From assembly GCA_013397455.1 (NCBI GenBank), contig VYZB01000145.1, positions 177,578 through 241,577 on the forward strand: DNA of 64,000 nucleotides, read 5' to 3'. The notes under the pieces are model-generated. The model was given only the letters and a program-made list of their open reading frames with translations. It did not search any database and was not told the origin of the DNA. Both the position numbers and the translations under genes were made by a program. Below, piece after piece: positions 1-13,077 of the stretch. The DNA comes from Crotophaga sulcirostris. Taxonomy: Eukaryota; Chordata; Aves; Cuculiformes; Crotophagidae. Position 1 is the stretch's first letter. Each line of letters opens with the position of its first letter.

Positions 1-374
1 ATGTCATAACAAATAAATATAAAGGATAAATGTGATGTCTTTATATCCTTAGCATCTGAGGTGTGAGATTGCCTACATTAGCAACTGCCCTGAGCTAAAC
101 AAGCCTCAAAATTCAGATCTGCAGAGGATTTTACTGTGTTCTTGTGGTTAAGAATTTATAGATAAAATGGTGCCAACTTTTACTATGTATGTAGCTCGGG
201 TTTTCTGGATTGTGTTCAACTTCTAAAAGACTGTTTTGACAGCACAGATTTGTCTATGGGTAAAATAGCTTAAAGACAGGCAGAATGCAGTTTCCCGTGT
301 ATTAGATTTGAAAAGAACCTATGACTTTGAAAGGCTCTCTGAGAGGATGATTTAAAAACAGTATGGGACAGACA

Positions 375-458
375 TGGAGTTACACGGAGTAAATCAGCAC
401 AGCTCTTTCAAATTCAAAGAAGCCACACTGATTTATACCAGATGAGGGTCTTCCCATA
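375..458. repeat. Old interspersed repeat with imperfect hairpin core
   Basis: Bases 390-404 and 421-435 form imperfect inverted arms (about 12 of 15 positions pair) around a loop of about 16 bases. The flanking words resemble a degenerate palindromic repeat that recurs in amniote genomes, in which a 'gaagtca' core lies between 'taaatcag'-type arms. A second relative is at 32302-32400. The family is recalled from general experience of amniote sequence and I cannot name it. Chance similarity is possible. Confidence 0.4.
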
Positions 459-1412
459 ATAAAATCAGTTTAAAACTTAAATATTTGTACAATTGAGGTA
501 TTACAGAAGGTTTAAAAGTAAAAGACTTTTCTTAATCTTTCCAGTCAAAGTCCCATGACTTTTTGTAGTTTGCGGTATGTTTCCATCATGCTATATTTTT
601 AACTGAGTTACTGGTTCTTAATTTGCTGCAGGCCAGCATGTATTTGTATCTGTGTGTAATTCTGAGCTGAACAAATTAAGCTGAATAAAAACAAAGCTAT
701 TTCTTTTTTCTGAAAGAACTTTAAAATTAGCGAGAGATAATTGCTGTTGAATTACAGATGCAAAGTGATAAGTAGAAGGGCAAGGTTTGTTAACAACTAA
801 CATCTGAACACCGAAAATAATTCTCTACAAAAAAATCTAAGGAAATTTCAGCACACTTATGTCCAACCAAAGGCTGTCCATAAATCTAATGTCGTCACCC
901 TTTGAGTTCTCCCTCTGGATGGTGCTTGGGCCCCAGGTTCTGTAGACTGCTTTTCCCAGACATGTTCCTATATTTATTGGCAGCTCCAAGCTCCCCTGAA
1001 GTCAATGGCTTACTCTGTATTACAGTCCTTGTGTGTCAACTGAAGGCATTTAATAAAAAGCTCTAGATTAAAGGTGTTTTGTTGAGGGTTTCTAAGAACA
1101 GTCTTGCGTCCTAGTCCTTGTATACCTTAAGGAACATGTGATTCAGTGGTTTTAGTGTTCTGTATAGTTCTTTGCGCTGATTTGTAGTCCAGATGTTCCA
1201 ACAGAAGTTATCTAGAAGCCAGTACTCTGCTTGGGACTGGTTTTTTTAACACAAAATAATGAGTCAAATCATCTGCCTGGAACAACGAAAAGAATTGCCT
1301 CTTCTCCATCATGAGAACAGCTCAGCTTAGTTCACTGATCAAGCAGAAAAAAAAGTGTAAACCCTCTAAACTTTCACAGTGCCATCTCAGTTGCTAGAAG
1401 TGGCTGGAATTT

Positions 1413-1466
1413 CTTTACTATATACTATATTTTTTTTCTTTACTATATACTATACTATACACTAAT
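1413..1466. repeat. AT-rich simple repeat with local duplication
   Basis: The word 'tttactatatactata' occurs twice in succession, separated by a short T-run. This is a low-complexity tandem duplication of the kind produced by replication slippage. Confidence 0.75.
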
Positions 1467-2760
1467 AAGTATATTAGGACTGAGTTTCAGCTCGGAAAGT
1501 TAAAATGTGGTTAAGCATTGCTGAAATGGCAGCCTTTTGGTCTTTGCTTTTGCTTACAGAAAACATACTTAATGGATTCTTCATTGCAGCCCCATTTCCA
1601 GGGCTTATTTATTCATTCCAATATGCCTGTACATAAGCTGCACATCTGGAGCAGTTGATCTTTGATTTTTATATGAGCTGAATGAGTGGCCTAAATAGGT
1701 CAGTAGTCATACTATAACTGAACCCTTCTACGTTTTAGTTAAAATTTCCCTTTGTATTTCAGACTATGATTGTTGCTATTCTGACTTTCCAGATGTTTTA
1801 CTTGGCCTAGATTCATCTCAAAACTTTTTTTTTGGTACAAATATCACTAATTTGAACCACTCAGATCCACTAATTATAGATATTTCTGGAACCAGAATGG
1901 CTTCCCTGCAGTAACATTAGTATATTGTGTACTTGTTTAGGTAGAAAAATATGTAGATGAAAAGTTAAGAATTGATCCCTAAATGTAAAAATTAAAATAG
2001 CTGTACAAATTCCCTTCTCCCTTGAACAGAATAAAATGCTTGTGATTTCTTTAAACAGCAGTTTCAGAGGTTTTATGCAGAGTAAGATGCATTAGGAAAT
2101 AATGCGTGTCTGTATGTTCATATCTCTATTATGTATAGCACTCATTTAATATTCTTAAACAAAGTTTAAAAGCTATTACATATAGAGAGAAAATGTTTGA
2201 AGCGTGTATAGTAACATTTTTGGTGAAGAGTATCTTTAGATGGTATCAAAAGATAATCGCCTGGTTTGTTTAACACCTCAGGTATACTAGGCAAACATCT
2301 ATTTTAAGTACATACATTTATATCTGAACATGCTATTATGTCCCATCACAATATTTAATGTATTTTTTCTCACCAACAATCCTATCGAGAAGTAATATTG
2401 CTTTATTAATCTATTAAATTATTTCCATTAATAAAGAATAGAAAAGGTACTAAAGAAATACATAGATTATACCAATTTAGGAGAAACTAATTTTAGATTC
2501 CAGTCTTAACAATGTCTGATTGTTTGTAATTTTTTTTATTTTACTCAAATATACTCAGAAAAGCATATTCATTAATATTTATATTAAAACATTACTTATA
2601 TGATCACGGTATTCTATAAACTTATAATCACTATTCTATAAGATCAACCTTTCCTCTGTTAGAGGAGTACGGCAAACGGCTGCAATAAAGATCAATGGTA
2701 ACTTCTAAATTACCTTTATTGATATTAGGAGTCCTCAGTTGTGGCATCTGCAGATGGTCT

Positions 2761-2848
2761 AGGGGCAGACTTAGCAGGGCTAGATTGATGGTTGGACTTG
2801 ATGGTCTTAAAGGTCTTTTCCAACCCAAACCATTCTGTGATTCTGTGA
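2761..2848 (+). mobile_element. CR1 LINE 3' end, old-type tail
   Basis: This is a 5'-truncated CR1 retrotransposon reduced to its 3' UTR. It has the 'gttggacttgatggtctta' block, the 'ccaacccaaaccattctgtg' block and an end made of two ATTCTGTG-like octamers. CR1 inserts by target-primed reverse transcription, so copies share the 3' end and vary at the 5' end. The tail is of the ATTCTRTG class, unlike the ACTGTGAT-tailed copies further along the window. No coding part remains. Confidence 0.88.
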
Positions 2849-5800
2849 AAAGCTCAACATACCTCAACGAAATGCCATCGTATCAGCTAGAAGCGTAACA
2901 GCCTCCCACGCGCAGCCAGACCATCACAATTAGGCAAACAACAAAATTTATGAATGAAATGGAGCCTCGTGATTTGTTTTCAAAGTTACCAGAGCTGAAC
3001 TTTGACATAAAACATTTGGGAAAGAATTTCAGTGATGCTTACTCTGAGAGAAAAAGGCCTCTCCAGCCACCCTCTGTGGATTTCATCCCAGGAGACTCAA
3101 CCACTCCAGTTTATCTGACTCCAGCTGTTGTGATCAGAGATCAGGCAACAGGTGTCCCTCCTTGGAAGGAGGGGTCAGGTGTCCTAGGAAAAAGGAGAAA
3201 AAGGATATTTTTAAAAGCATGTGCATGGAGTCTAGCTAGGAGCTGATGAAGAGAAGATGTTACAGCTGGGAAGGACTCACTAACAAGAAGGACACTTTCA
3301 ACAGAATGGTGTTAAATCTGCATGTGGTTGGAAAAAGATAACCTAATTTTTAAACAAGTTATCTCTCCAGGACTATTTGTGTGTTATTGAATGTGAATAA
3401 GAGACTGTCACACAAAGGGAAATGAACCTGAGAAAGAAAAAAGAAAATTTTCTGTCTCAAATATTCAACTTCAAGCCAGGGTTCTGTGGCCACTATACGT
3501 AGAGAAAAAGGTCAAACCTTCCTCAAACTTACTTCAAAATAGGAAAACATCTGCAGCTCGAAATGCCTTTCCCAGAACATTTGCAGAACCATTAAAGCTT
3601 AAGAGTTTTATTCAGTTATTTTTCTCTTTTTGAGCTGAACTTCCCTGTTTGTTTGTTTGTTTTGTTTCTTATCCTCTTTAGTACTTGTCAATATCTATGG
3701 CCTTAAAATGTATAATAGCTTCAGGGAGAATTAGTTCAATCTTGATACTTCTATGCTGAAGCAAATCACCAGTAAAATTAACACTCATTAAAACCAAAAA
3801 ATTTTAAAACCTAATATCTCATTGCAAAACTGTCCATTTAGTAAATCCAATTAAAATGCAATTAGCCTAATAAATGATGTATATAGTATCTAAGAAGGTC
3901 AATTGAAATGCACCTCATAGCTCTAATTTGTTTTCAGATTAGCTAGTGTGAGAAAATTTAGACTGGATTTTAAACTTTTCACTATTAGGACAATTTGCTT
4001 TATGTTGCGTTAATTTAAGCATTGTTATTAAAAAGGAGAAGCTGAATAATTCATTGCGAATAATTCCGTGTTTATTTGTCTGTTCTTCATGATAGCCCTG
4101 AATGACAGAATTTCTAATAAAAAACATGTGTATTAAAAAAAACCAAAAAACAAAACCAACAAACCTTACTTTGAAAGATGTCTAAGAAGACATTTTAATC
4201 CACTTAAACCAACATGCCCTGACTTTCAAAGACACTCACTCAAAACCTAAATAGCTGTCCATGGGAGGTTAGACACCTGTTTGATGGTATGGTGAATTAT
4301 TCCTCTCTGGATAGGTATTTCTCCTTGCTGACCTGGGAAAGACGTGGACAGTTAGCTGAGGTGGATGCCTGCATTCCATGTTCCGTAGATGATTTGATGA
4401 GATTAATCTCCACTAATTGTATATAGCAATTTAATCTGGAGCAAAATGTTTATGATATGATAAATCCTTTGTACTAACTTCTAGTAGCAATAATATCAAT
4501 TTCAAACATTTGTTATATTATTAAAAAATGAAAGAAACCTTTATCAAAAGCCAGTGAAACCTGTTTCCTTCTCATATACAATATTTAAGAGATATTGAAT
4601 CAGCTTGGGGTGGAATCTAAATTCTCAGCTATCTTCAGTGTAGATTATTTAGCACCCCTATTCATCCTTACTGTTCATTCTACCAGATTTTGTTTTTCCT
4701 TAATTACTGATAGTCTAAAAAGATCTTCTCCCTTCATTTGAAATGCATATTTGAACTTGCTATTTCTGAGGTATATAAGGAAAGGTGTTTTAATTATTCT
4801 GCCTTTTCTATATCTCTTAAAATGTCACTTTCTTCAGCCATGAATAGGTCTATCATTTTAGAATTTCTCTTGCTCCTATTATGTTTAAAATATGTTAGTT
4901 ATTTAGCTATAAGTCAAGTGGGGTTCATCTTCAATATCTGATTCATTCCACGCTCTCTTTGCATTTACATTAACACATTTCCATTGCTCTTTTTTCTTCT
5001 TTTTTTCTGATCAGTTGCCTTCACTTTACTTAGGAGCCAGCAACGCTTGGAACCAAAGTCATCTTTGATTTTGAATTTGTATTGGGTTCAAGTTGAGTGT
5101 TTTTCTAGTTGTTTTTAAATATTATATTAATTTAAAATACAGATATTTGAAAAATAAATTACAAAGATTTTTCTTGTGGAACTAGATTTTCTTGTTTCCT
5201 ATGTAGTGATCATAGATATAGTATTTAATTTACATTAATAAATTACATCAAAGAGATGGTTCCTAGCAGGTAACTATGGTTTTCTGACTTCACTACTCAT
5301 TTTTATCAGGGAACCATCGGGGAAAAATTACCCTCTGGCCTTATGTCTGGTAAATTATAATTACAGAGCAAACCAGACATTGTCAGACTTGGAAGAATTT
5401 AAATTCCTGTTGTTTTGAAACATTCTTTTTTGTGTCATTCACTTGTGGACTTGGGGTTGTGTAACTTCTTCTCAAATCCAGCTTCCCCAAATGTGCAACG
5501 CATTTGTAATGTACATATATTCCATGAAGTGTAAAACTTTGCTGAAATATAGGTCTTGACTTGCTCACTTGTTACTCCTTGATGACTTTCAGTTTCTAAC
5601 GGGATAGTTAGTTTGTTGTTTTGGTTTTTTTCCTGGCTTCTCATGCCTTTCTCTTTAGGAAAAAGGGCGAAACAAAAAGGAAGAAGGAAAAGAGGGGGAA
5701 AAAAAGAGAAAGAGGAAAAGAGAGCCTTATTTAAAAGCAAATATATTGAAAATAATTAATACCCTTGTGCTTAGTCTTTTAATGGGTATTTATTATTGTA

Positions 5801-8594
5801 ATTAATATATTTATATATTAATAATTGAGTATTGCTTGTGAAGAAAACAGCTTAACATCACCAGAAAGTTAAAAAAAATTTATTTACTCCTAAGGTAAGA
5901 AAAAATACCATAATTGATTAATAATTTCTTGTCTGCATAGATAACTATAAGTACTCTTACAGAAGTTTACCTGCAACTAAGTAGTCTGGGATTATTTCTT
6001 TAGTACTTAGATTATTATGTCATGAATCTTTTGCAACTGTCTGGACAAATGGTAGCCGATATCAAACACATTTTTTGTAACCTTTAATTAATATCAAAGT
6101 AATCCCAGGGCATGGAGGGTTTTTAAGAGAAACAACACATTATAAATAAGTCCAGCCCTATTTGCGCACTTGTGACTGCGCCAAAGTTGACAGCTTATGG
6201 TAGCAATGATATGTACATAAAATTTGGAATCACAACTCTAGTGGAAGAGTCTCGGCTTCAACAGATCAGAAGTTTAATTTTTTATGTCAGTTGATTGATT
6301 CCCTTGGAAAATAGCTTCAAGGTTGTTTTATTTGATGACAAATTTTTAAGAGTCTTTGCCTGCAGGAATGTGATAAACAAGAGGGTATGGAGAGAAATAA
6401 AATCCAAGCAGAGCAAAAGGTCCACAGAGGACCTCTGTGACAGTTAAACTCCCTTATTGATTGATGGAGTGTTTAGTCTCTTCAGCTGGGAGATTTGTAC
6501 TTGGATACTGGTTTTACTGTTATCTTGTTAAATAAACTTCTTAAAAGAGAGAGAGAGAAAAATTGACTCCTGAGTATATAGTTTTGACAAGAGAATAGAA
6601 ATGGTTAGAGCCATGTCTATGTGAAAATCCTGGTGGTTTTCATGAATAGTGAATTTTGGGTCTTCTGTAATGTAGTGTCTACATTAAATAAATATGAAAA
6701 AATCACATATGTTTTGCTATTATTATTATTATTGTTGATGATTATCAGAAATTGATATTGATTTTGGTTGGCACTACAGACGTGCAGAAAGAAAAAGCAG
6801 CTCCATCAATAAGCTGTATGATCTTTGGATTTCAGACAAGTGGAAATAGAGATCTTGTTATGATATTTCCTCCATAAATATATATTTGGTACAAAATATT
6901 CATGGAATTAAAAAGGCTATCAGCTAAAACTATATTCATGTAGCTGGTCAGTGCTCATGAAGTGTAATTAAAACCGATAAGATGAACTGACTGGGTCGGG
7001 GAGGACAGGGTGCATGCACAAATATTAAATGGAATATTAAAGTAGGGATTTTTAAAGTACTGAAATATAATTTATTTTTCTATATCTCTATATATCAACA
7101 GGCAGTTCAGTCCAAAGTGTGATTGCTGAGAACATGGAGGGCAACTGAGCCTTTAGACAACACAACCACTTTGGAGGGGTTGGAGGAAAGGATGTAAAGC
7201 ATCTTGAGTATTTTCTTTTCCTTCATTTTGGGAGGCTTCTGCAGAATCAAAGTCTGTCAAGAAATGATGTGTGTCTGCTGCTGTGAAGGGCACCAGCACT
7301 GAGAAAGGCAGCAATTCTGGCAATGCGCCAGACCAAGACAGATGTTTGGAAGAAGATGAGATTACTCAAACACAAAATATTGTCAGGTCTTTGGATACAA
7401 ACCTGAATTATTCTAAGAACTCCAATTTTGAACATGCTTTATCCCTACGCATGATCAACCTGGGAAACAAATAAAAAGGAGATCCCATGATGTCCCATGC
7501 CCAGATTCATGTGAAGACACTGAAAGTATATTGGCCTAAAGGAAGACAACTTATTCCTAAATTTTTAGAATGCATTTAAACAAAAAGTAAAATTTTAATT
7601 TATGGTTCTTTTTTGTGTATGAGACAGAATGACCAGATACTCAGTGCATAAAGACATGAACAAATTCACAATGAATATTCATTTCACTGTTTTTGAAACA
7701 TATTTGACCTAGGAAATCATGTTTGTATTTGAATGACAGGGAAATACATGCATTCTAAAATATAATTTTGAATTCAGTAATAACGTCTCTCCTAATAACA
7801 TAGAAGCTAAAATCCCTGAGAATAAAAGTAACAATTTGGTCAAAATAAAAATTAAATTTACCCTCAATCCTTTTTGTGTCAGAAAAGATCTTGAATCCCT
7901 GCTCATCATGGTAATGACCTCAAGGCAAGCAATGCCCTTTCTAAGTCCAAAGTCCCTTTGCCTTTGTGACATATTTTGTGAAATATGAAAACCTAGAAGC
8001 TTTCCTGATTCCTTTTTATACTTCAGTGTAAAATTTCATATGTTCTGTCACAGCTGCTTCCTTACAGTTTTAGGATTTTCAAGCTTCAAAATGACCTTTC
8101 TGGTTGACCCTGACCCATTCTTCATTTTTCCATGATGTGGTGTTACAGTGTCTGCATGAAGTGCAGTCCCTGAAGGGGTTAATGCTCCCTTGCAATTCAG
8201 CTGTTAGTTTCTCTTGAATTTCCCACTAGACTGTCACAAAGGATAACAGAGATGTAATAAAAAGGTCACGCAGGTGCTCCCCCAGAATATGTTATCGAGT
8301 CCTACCAGTGAAGGAATGCGAGCAGGCCTATTGGATTGAACAATAAGGAGACAATAAAAGGAAAGTCAAATTATAGACAACAGGCAGGTTTGGACTAAAA
8401 GAGTAAACAGGATTTACTATATTCAAAGAGCCTGAAATATGGCACTTATTAACCATGTATCAAGTAAATCAATAATACCATTATGTGTTACAATGAGAAT
8501 TAGCTTTTACAGCTATTTCATACAACTCGGCAGGGACTCGTAGCTAATTAAATTTCTACTGCATTGTAGTCACACTAATATTGTCTCAAAATGG
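2849..8594. other. AT-rich noncoding stretch with scattered simple repeats
   Basis: No supportable gene. The best plus-strand frame (2950-3246, 98 codons from an ATG) has no recognisable domain and lies next to a CR1 remnant. Simple sequence includes a (GTTT)n tract near 3647-3667, an A/C-rich run at 4132-4165, a homopurine run at 5674-5724, a short (GA)n at 6546-6558 and an (ATT)n at 6718-6733. The rest is unremarkable. Confidence 0.62.
5674..5724 (+). repeat. Homopurine tract
   Basis: There are 51 consecutive purines on the plus strand, made of irregular GGAA, GAAA and GGGGG blocks. Such polypurine/polypyrimidine tracts can form triplex DNA in principle. Here the irregular sequence suggests simple low-complexity drift. 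Confidence 0.8.
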
Positions 8595-8754
8595 TATTAT
8601 TTTTGTTGGTCCCTTCATCTACTTCCTCACCTTATTCAGTACCTTTAGGTAAATAAAATATAGCCATTAAAGAGTATTATTTTTGTTGGTCCCTTCATCT
8701 ATTTCCTCACCTTATTCAGTACCTCTGGGTAAATAAAATATAGTCATTAATAGG
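8595..8754. repeat. Tandem duplication, two 80-bp copies
   Basis: Positions 8595-8674 and 8675-8754 are two head-to-tail copies with an 80-bp period and no gaps. Over the first 76 bases they differ at about four sites (about 5 percent), so the duplication is not recent. Neither copy carries a convincing coding frame. The copies contain 'tggtcccttcatct' and 'ccttattcagtacct' in the same order. Confidence 0.92.
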
Positions 8755-11700
8755 TGTAGTTTTAACATAAGTTTCATTGCTACTGAACCTTGTGTCAAAA
8801 TACTGGAGACCAACCCTTTATCTTGCATGTACTCCTACTGATGCCTTCATTAGCTGCTCGGCTTTCTATTCTGCAATAGATCAATGCCAGCACCCAACGA
8901 TTCCTTAAAACAGGTCATCCATGAGGACTGCTACAGTAAGAAACCTTCGGCCTACCTCTCTCCCTGCCTTTCCTTTGTCAGAGGCTTCCTGGATGGCTAT
9001 TATTCTCATGTGCTGCAGCTGCATGCTTAATTGGGAGCCAGTAAATGAAAACAACTTGATGTTCGCACCTTTACCTGCTGCATGATTTAATAAATAAGGG
9101 CAAGAAGGAGGGAGAGACACAAAAGGGTGTTTTGTCAAAAATTAACCAATAAATATGGCTGATGTGGACAGTAAATGCATATACCATGAACAAAACAGAT
9201 TAAAATATAAGTGGTGAGTTGTAGCAAGTCAATGCAAGAATGACATTTAAGACGTTCTTAGTGCAAGGACTTGTGACTCTCTTTTATGAGAGAAACCAGG
9301 GCAAATATTCAATAAAGCATAACCAAAAAAAGTCTGTCATAATATGCCAACAGTCTTCAACAAGGTCATTTCTCTTGGTAAAGAGATCATAATCAATTTA
9401 ATTTATCATTTAATTTTACAGCTTTTTCTCCATGAAGAATTTTTTTAATAGAAAAGGAAGGGAATACAGACTTTTTCTGTTTCTTAAAAAAAAAAAATAC
9501 CCTGAGAGAAAATGAGGAAAATGAATAGATTTAGGGAGGAAGGGAGGAGAATCATATATTACATTTGTTTCATCATGACTGTTGCTCTTTTAAGACTTTG
9601 TCTGACTTTTTATTCATCTAGACAGATATATAAGGTGTTGAATATTGAGATATATGACTTTACTAAATTTTGCGCCATAGCCATTGAGGTTCTCATCTAC
9701 AAGCCATTTCCAACATGCTAGCTTATGTTATAAATGAATCGTACAAGCCCTACATGCAGCCCAGATATCAAATATTGCTTCATAATGTGTTTAGCCAAGG
9801 ATGAGGCTACTGAATGTTCTGAGTTGCTTCTGTCTCTGAAATTTGAGGTTGCCTTCATTCCTTGTGAGCATTCATTCAAAATGCATTTTTATACTACTTT
9901 AACCAAATAATTGAAAAAAGTTATTTCTTATTAGACCACAAGCAGAAGTCTGCAAAAAAACAAAGAAATCAATACTCTTAATTGATCATTACAGTTTACT
10001 TATTGAATTTTTTGTTTGTGACAACTTACAAAAAGACTGTGGAAACTCTTCAGACAGGAGAGTCCAAATCCAGGACAATAACTGCTGGCAATGATTTACT
10101 CTGTGCTGTGCCTTTAAAAGCAATTCTTTTTTTTGCCTTTGGTAGGACTAGTCAAATAATTATTTGTAATATGATCTAGAGCACAAATAGATCTTCTTTG
10201 TATCCTTGCTGTCCTCTCAGGATTTTATCTATACAGTAGTTTTGGGAGGATCCCAGCAAACACCTGGCTCCTAAACTTCCTTGTTGCAGATTCTTTGTAT
10301 ATTATTGTGTGTTTAAATTGCGACTAAATAATAGGAGAGCAGTTATTAGCTACCATTGGGAGGTTAAAACATTCTGTGTTTTTAAGGGGTTTTTTGTTTG
10401 TTTGGTTGGTTGGTTGTGAATTTTTTTTCCTGAGAGAACACCTGATTGGATGGGGAGGCACCCATACTGCAAGCTTGAACTGGGGATTGTTTACGGTTGA
10501 AACCAAAGCTGCGTATGGTCAGAATGGGTCACTTGTACAATAGTGAGTGCTTCTAAATGAGTTGTCTTCTTGGTGACTTATTAAGAACTTGATTTAAGGT
10601 TTGGCAGAATTTTCCATGTAGAATATTGCTGTAACTGACACAATATCAAAATGAGTAAGAACCTGTCCTAACTTTGCAAGACCTGGAGCTATAGTTTTAG
10701 TTTGTCTTCAGATTTCTCGGAACAACATTGTTAGTCATCAGAAGACTGAGTACATCAGCAAATACATTAATTTCTTAAGAACTTATGATATCTGTGCAAG
10801 TTGCTTCTGTCTGCTTCACTCTCTGGTTGCATACATTCCTTCCTCTGCAGCTGCCTCCCCTCATCTTCCAGGCTGTATCAGGGCTTCCTGCTGCCAGGCT
10901 GTGGCGAGACACCGCGACTCGGCCGTCCTGGAGGCAAAACGAAGGCACCCACCAGTGATTGAAGGTAACAGATAGATGGACTAAGTGCTCAGTAAACAAT
11001 ATGTGTGCTTATGAAAAATCTGGTGCCCCAGGACAACTGTCCATTTGGCCCAACCGCAGCATTTAACAGTTGCTCTAAAATATTTGTATTCCATTATAGT
11101 TCATTTTTCCCACATATTTACTGTGAAGAATTACCATTATGGGTTCCAGCTTTTGAACTGGGCTGACCTGTGTTGTTAAATTCAGAGCCATGTCAGCAGA
11201 AGCTGGAGACTCTTGTGAAAACTACACGTGGAGCCTGCTATATGTGGTGCATTTCAATACAGGTTATTTTCTCTCCTTGTGTAGCCCAGTGTCTGATGAG
11301 CAAAGGGAGCTCTGGGAGGAATGTGTGTGCAGTGAAAAGTAAGAGAACATGAGGACAGCATGCTGAGTTATAAAACTCCTTTTTATCTGGTAGAATATGC
11401 CTTGCTTTACACCCAACAGATACACATACGGTGTTGTACAGTTGAGTGATTGAAAGGTTCTCATTGTTGAGCAATTTCTTTTTCTCATTGTTTCTTCTGG
11501 GGGGAAGAAAATTAGCCCAAAATTGAGCTATGCCATTCTCCTACTTTTTTATATATTATTTGCTGGAGAATAACTTCCAGTAAACAAAACACTAGAGGCT
11601 GGCTTGCCAGCTAAAATAATTACAAGAAAAGTTAAGACTAAGATTCTAAGACTACTATAGCTTCAGAAAATTCTGCCAGACTTCCACATCTATTACATAC

Positions 11701-12721
11701 CTGGTCGACCAGGTAGAGGATCTCACCTGGGTCTCACCATGCAGATGCTGACATTAGGAGCAGGAGGGACAGGGAAATCACTGAACACAGAGCAGATTCC
11801 AGACCGCTGGGGCGGCCTTCAGCATCCCACCCTCACCCATTCTGAAGAACACCACCCCTGCAAGCCACCTCCTTCCTGGTCATATCCCGTGGCTGTGCCA
11901 CCTGGCAGACAAACCTAACCTGTGTCATTTATCACTGGCTCAATGCCCAACTCTTTTGTTACAGCTGCGGTCAAGTGGGCATCTGGAATGGATAGAAGCA
12001 ACTTTCATTACATAAAAGATCTGGATTTGTAGCAGATGAACAATATGGAGATTTCTACACACAAGGTGATGGGCGCAGTATCAGCTTCCACTTCTGAAGT
12101 AAAATATAGGGGTTTTTATTAAGAAAGTGAATTTTTACGTAAATATGTAGTTCTTCTTACTGTGGCAAATAGTCAGTTGCTATGGGAATGTGGCATGCAA
12201 GGTTTCAGATTTTATCTCAGAAATGTCTCCAGATATCCTGCTATCATAGGCCTTGGGCATCTAGAAGAAACTGAGAAGACATTAAAGTAAATAATCAGAA
12301 GACAGGATGTGTTTAATGACATTAATTTCTAATTAAAATACACTTTGTAGATATTCCTTGGAGGACTCTCAAGAGCATCTTGTAATAGTGGAGATTTTCT
12401 ACAGCACTGATAGATTTCTAATGACTGATAGAAACTGATATTACTTTCCAAGTGGTTGGTGTGGTTTCCTTTCATCTTTGAGTTTCTGTGAAGCAACCCT
12501 TAATTTAAAGTCTAATATTTCTTTTTCTCTTCCCATATGCAGCAGATGGCACATGTGACTACATCCTAGTTTCAAATTCCTATGTGACATTTATTATTCA
12601 TCAGAAAGGAAGTTAAAAAATATTATCTTTCCAGCTTCTAGTTTGGCTAATCATATAAATTAAAGAAAATACTGCTTCAAAGAAATGATATCTGAAGACA
12701 TAAAAACTATTAAAAATGCAG
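8755..12721. other. Noncoding stretch with two GC-richer islands
   Basis: No gene recognised. It contains a (GTTT)/(GGTT) run near 10396-10416, a GC-richer patch at about 10800-10930 and another at about 11698-11960. The second opens with an 18-bp perfect palindrome at 11698-11715 (core GGTCGACC). Frames in these patches are short and present on both strands. The GC-rich patches could be old transposable-element debris, but I cannot assign them. Confidence 0.55.
11698..11715. repeat. 18-bp perfect palindrome
   Basis: The sequence tacctggtcgaccaggta equals its own reverse complement, with a GTCGAC centre. It sits at the edge of a GC-richer block in AT-rich surroundings. No known site is recognised, and a chance palindrome is possible. 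Confidence 0.7.
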
Positions 12722-12829
12722 TGTAGGGGCCACCCAGCGGGGCAGCTGCGTATTGTTCTGTCGAAGCGTAGTTCAATAAAAAAAAGTACAACTGTTGCGA
12801 ACTCTTACTTGCCACCATTTTCCATTACA
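12722..12829 (+). mobile_element. CpG-rich LTR-like fragment
   Basis: This is a 108-base segment of distinct composition that begins TGT and ends ACA. It has a CpG-dense first half (for example 'gtcgaagcg'), an AATAAA hexamer near 12775, then a block with 'actgttgcgaactcttac'. Poly(A) signal, short downstream block and terminal CA resemble the R-U5 end of a retroviral LTR. It is too short for a full LTR, and I see no matching target-site duplication. It could instead be another insertion. Confidence 0.35.
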
Positions 12830-13077
12830 TATTTCTGTGTTCATTTGGTGATATTTCTCCATTAGGAACTAAGGGACTTGAAGAAATGCTCAAGTACTGG
12901 TGACCATATATTCAAATATACACAAGTTTTCTTCTGTTTGTGATTACAAGGTCATAAGGCTCTAGAAAAGTGCCTATTCATGCCTCTTTCCAAACTGCCT
13001 TTTTTTAACTCATGTTAGGCTGAGAATTAGATATCCAAGGCAAAAATTTCTTTAGTAATTTCTGAGGACCTTCTGCT

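Larger units (their letters stand above)
1..2760. other. AT-rich intergenic or intronic sequence
   Basis: No gene is visible. Frames are short (at most about 60-80 codons) and show no recognisable motif. The stretch holds an old hairpin-type repeat at 375-458 and an AT-rich local duplication near 1417-1465, listed separately. A piece around 1000-1012 resembles the core of the same old repeat family but is too short to annotate. The rest looks like ordinary unique vertebrate noncoding DNA. Confidence 0.65.

Noticed and set aside
2950..3246. 98-codon plus-strand frame as a gene
   Set aside because: No homology recognised, no splice evidence and a CR1 remnant immediately upstream.
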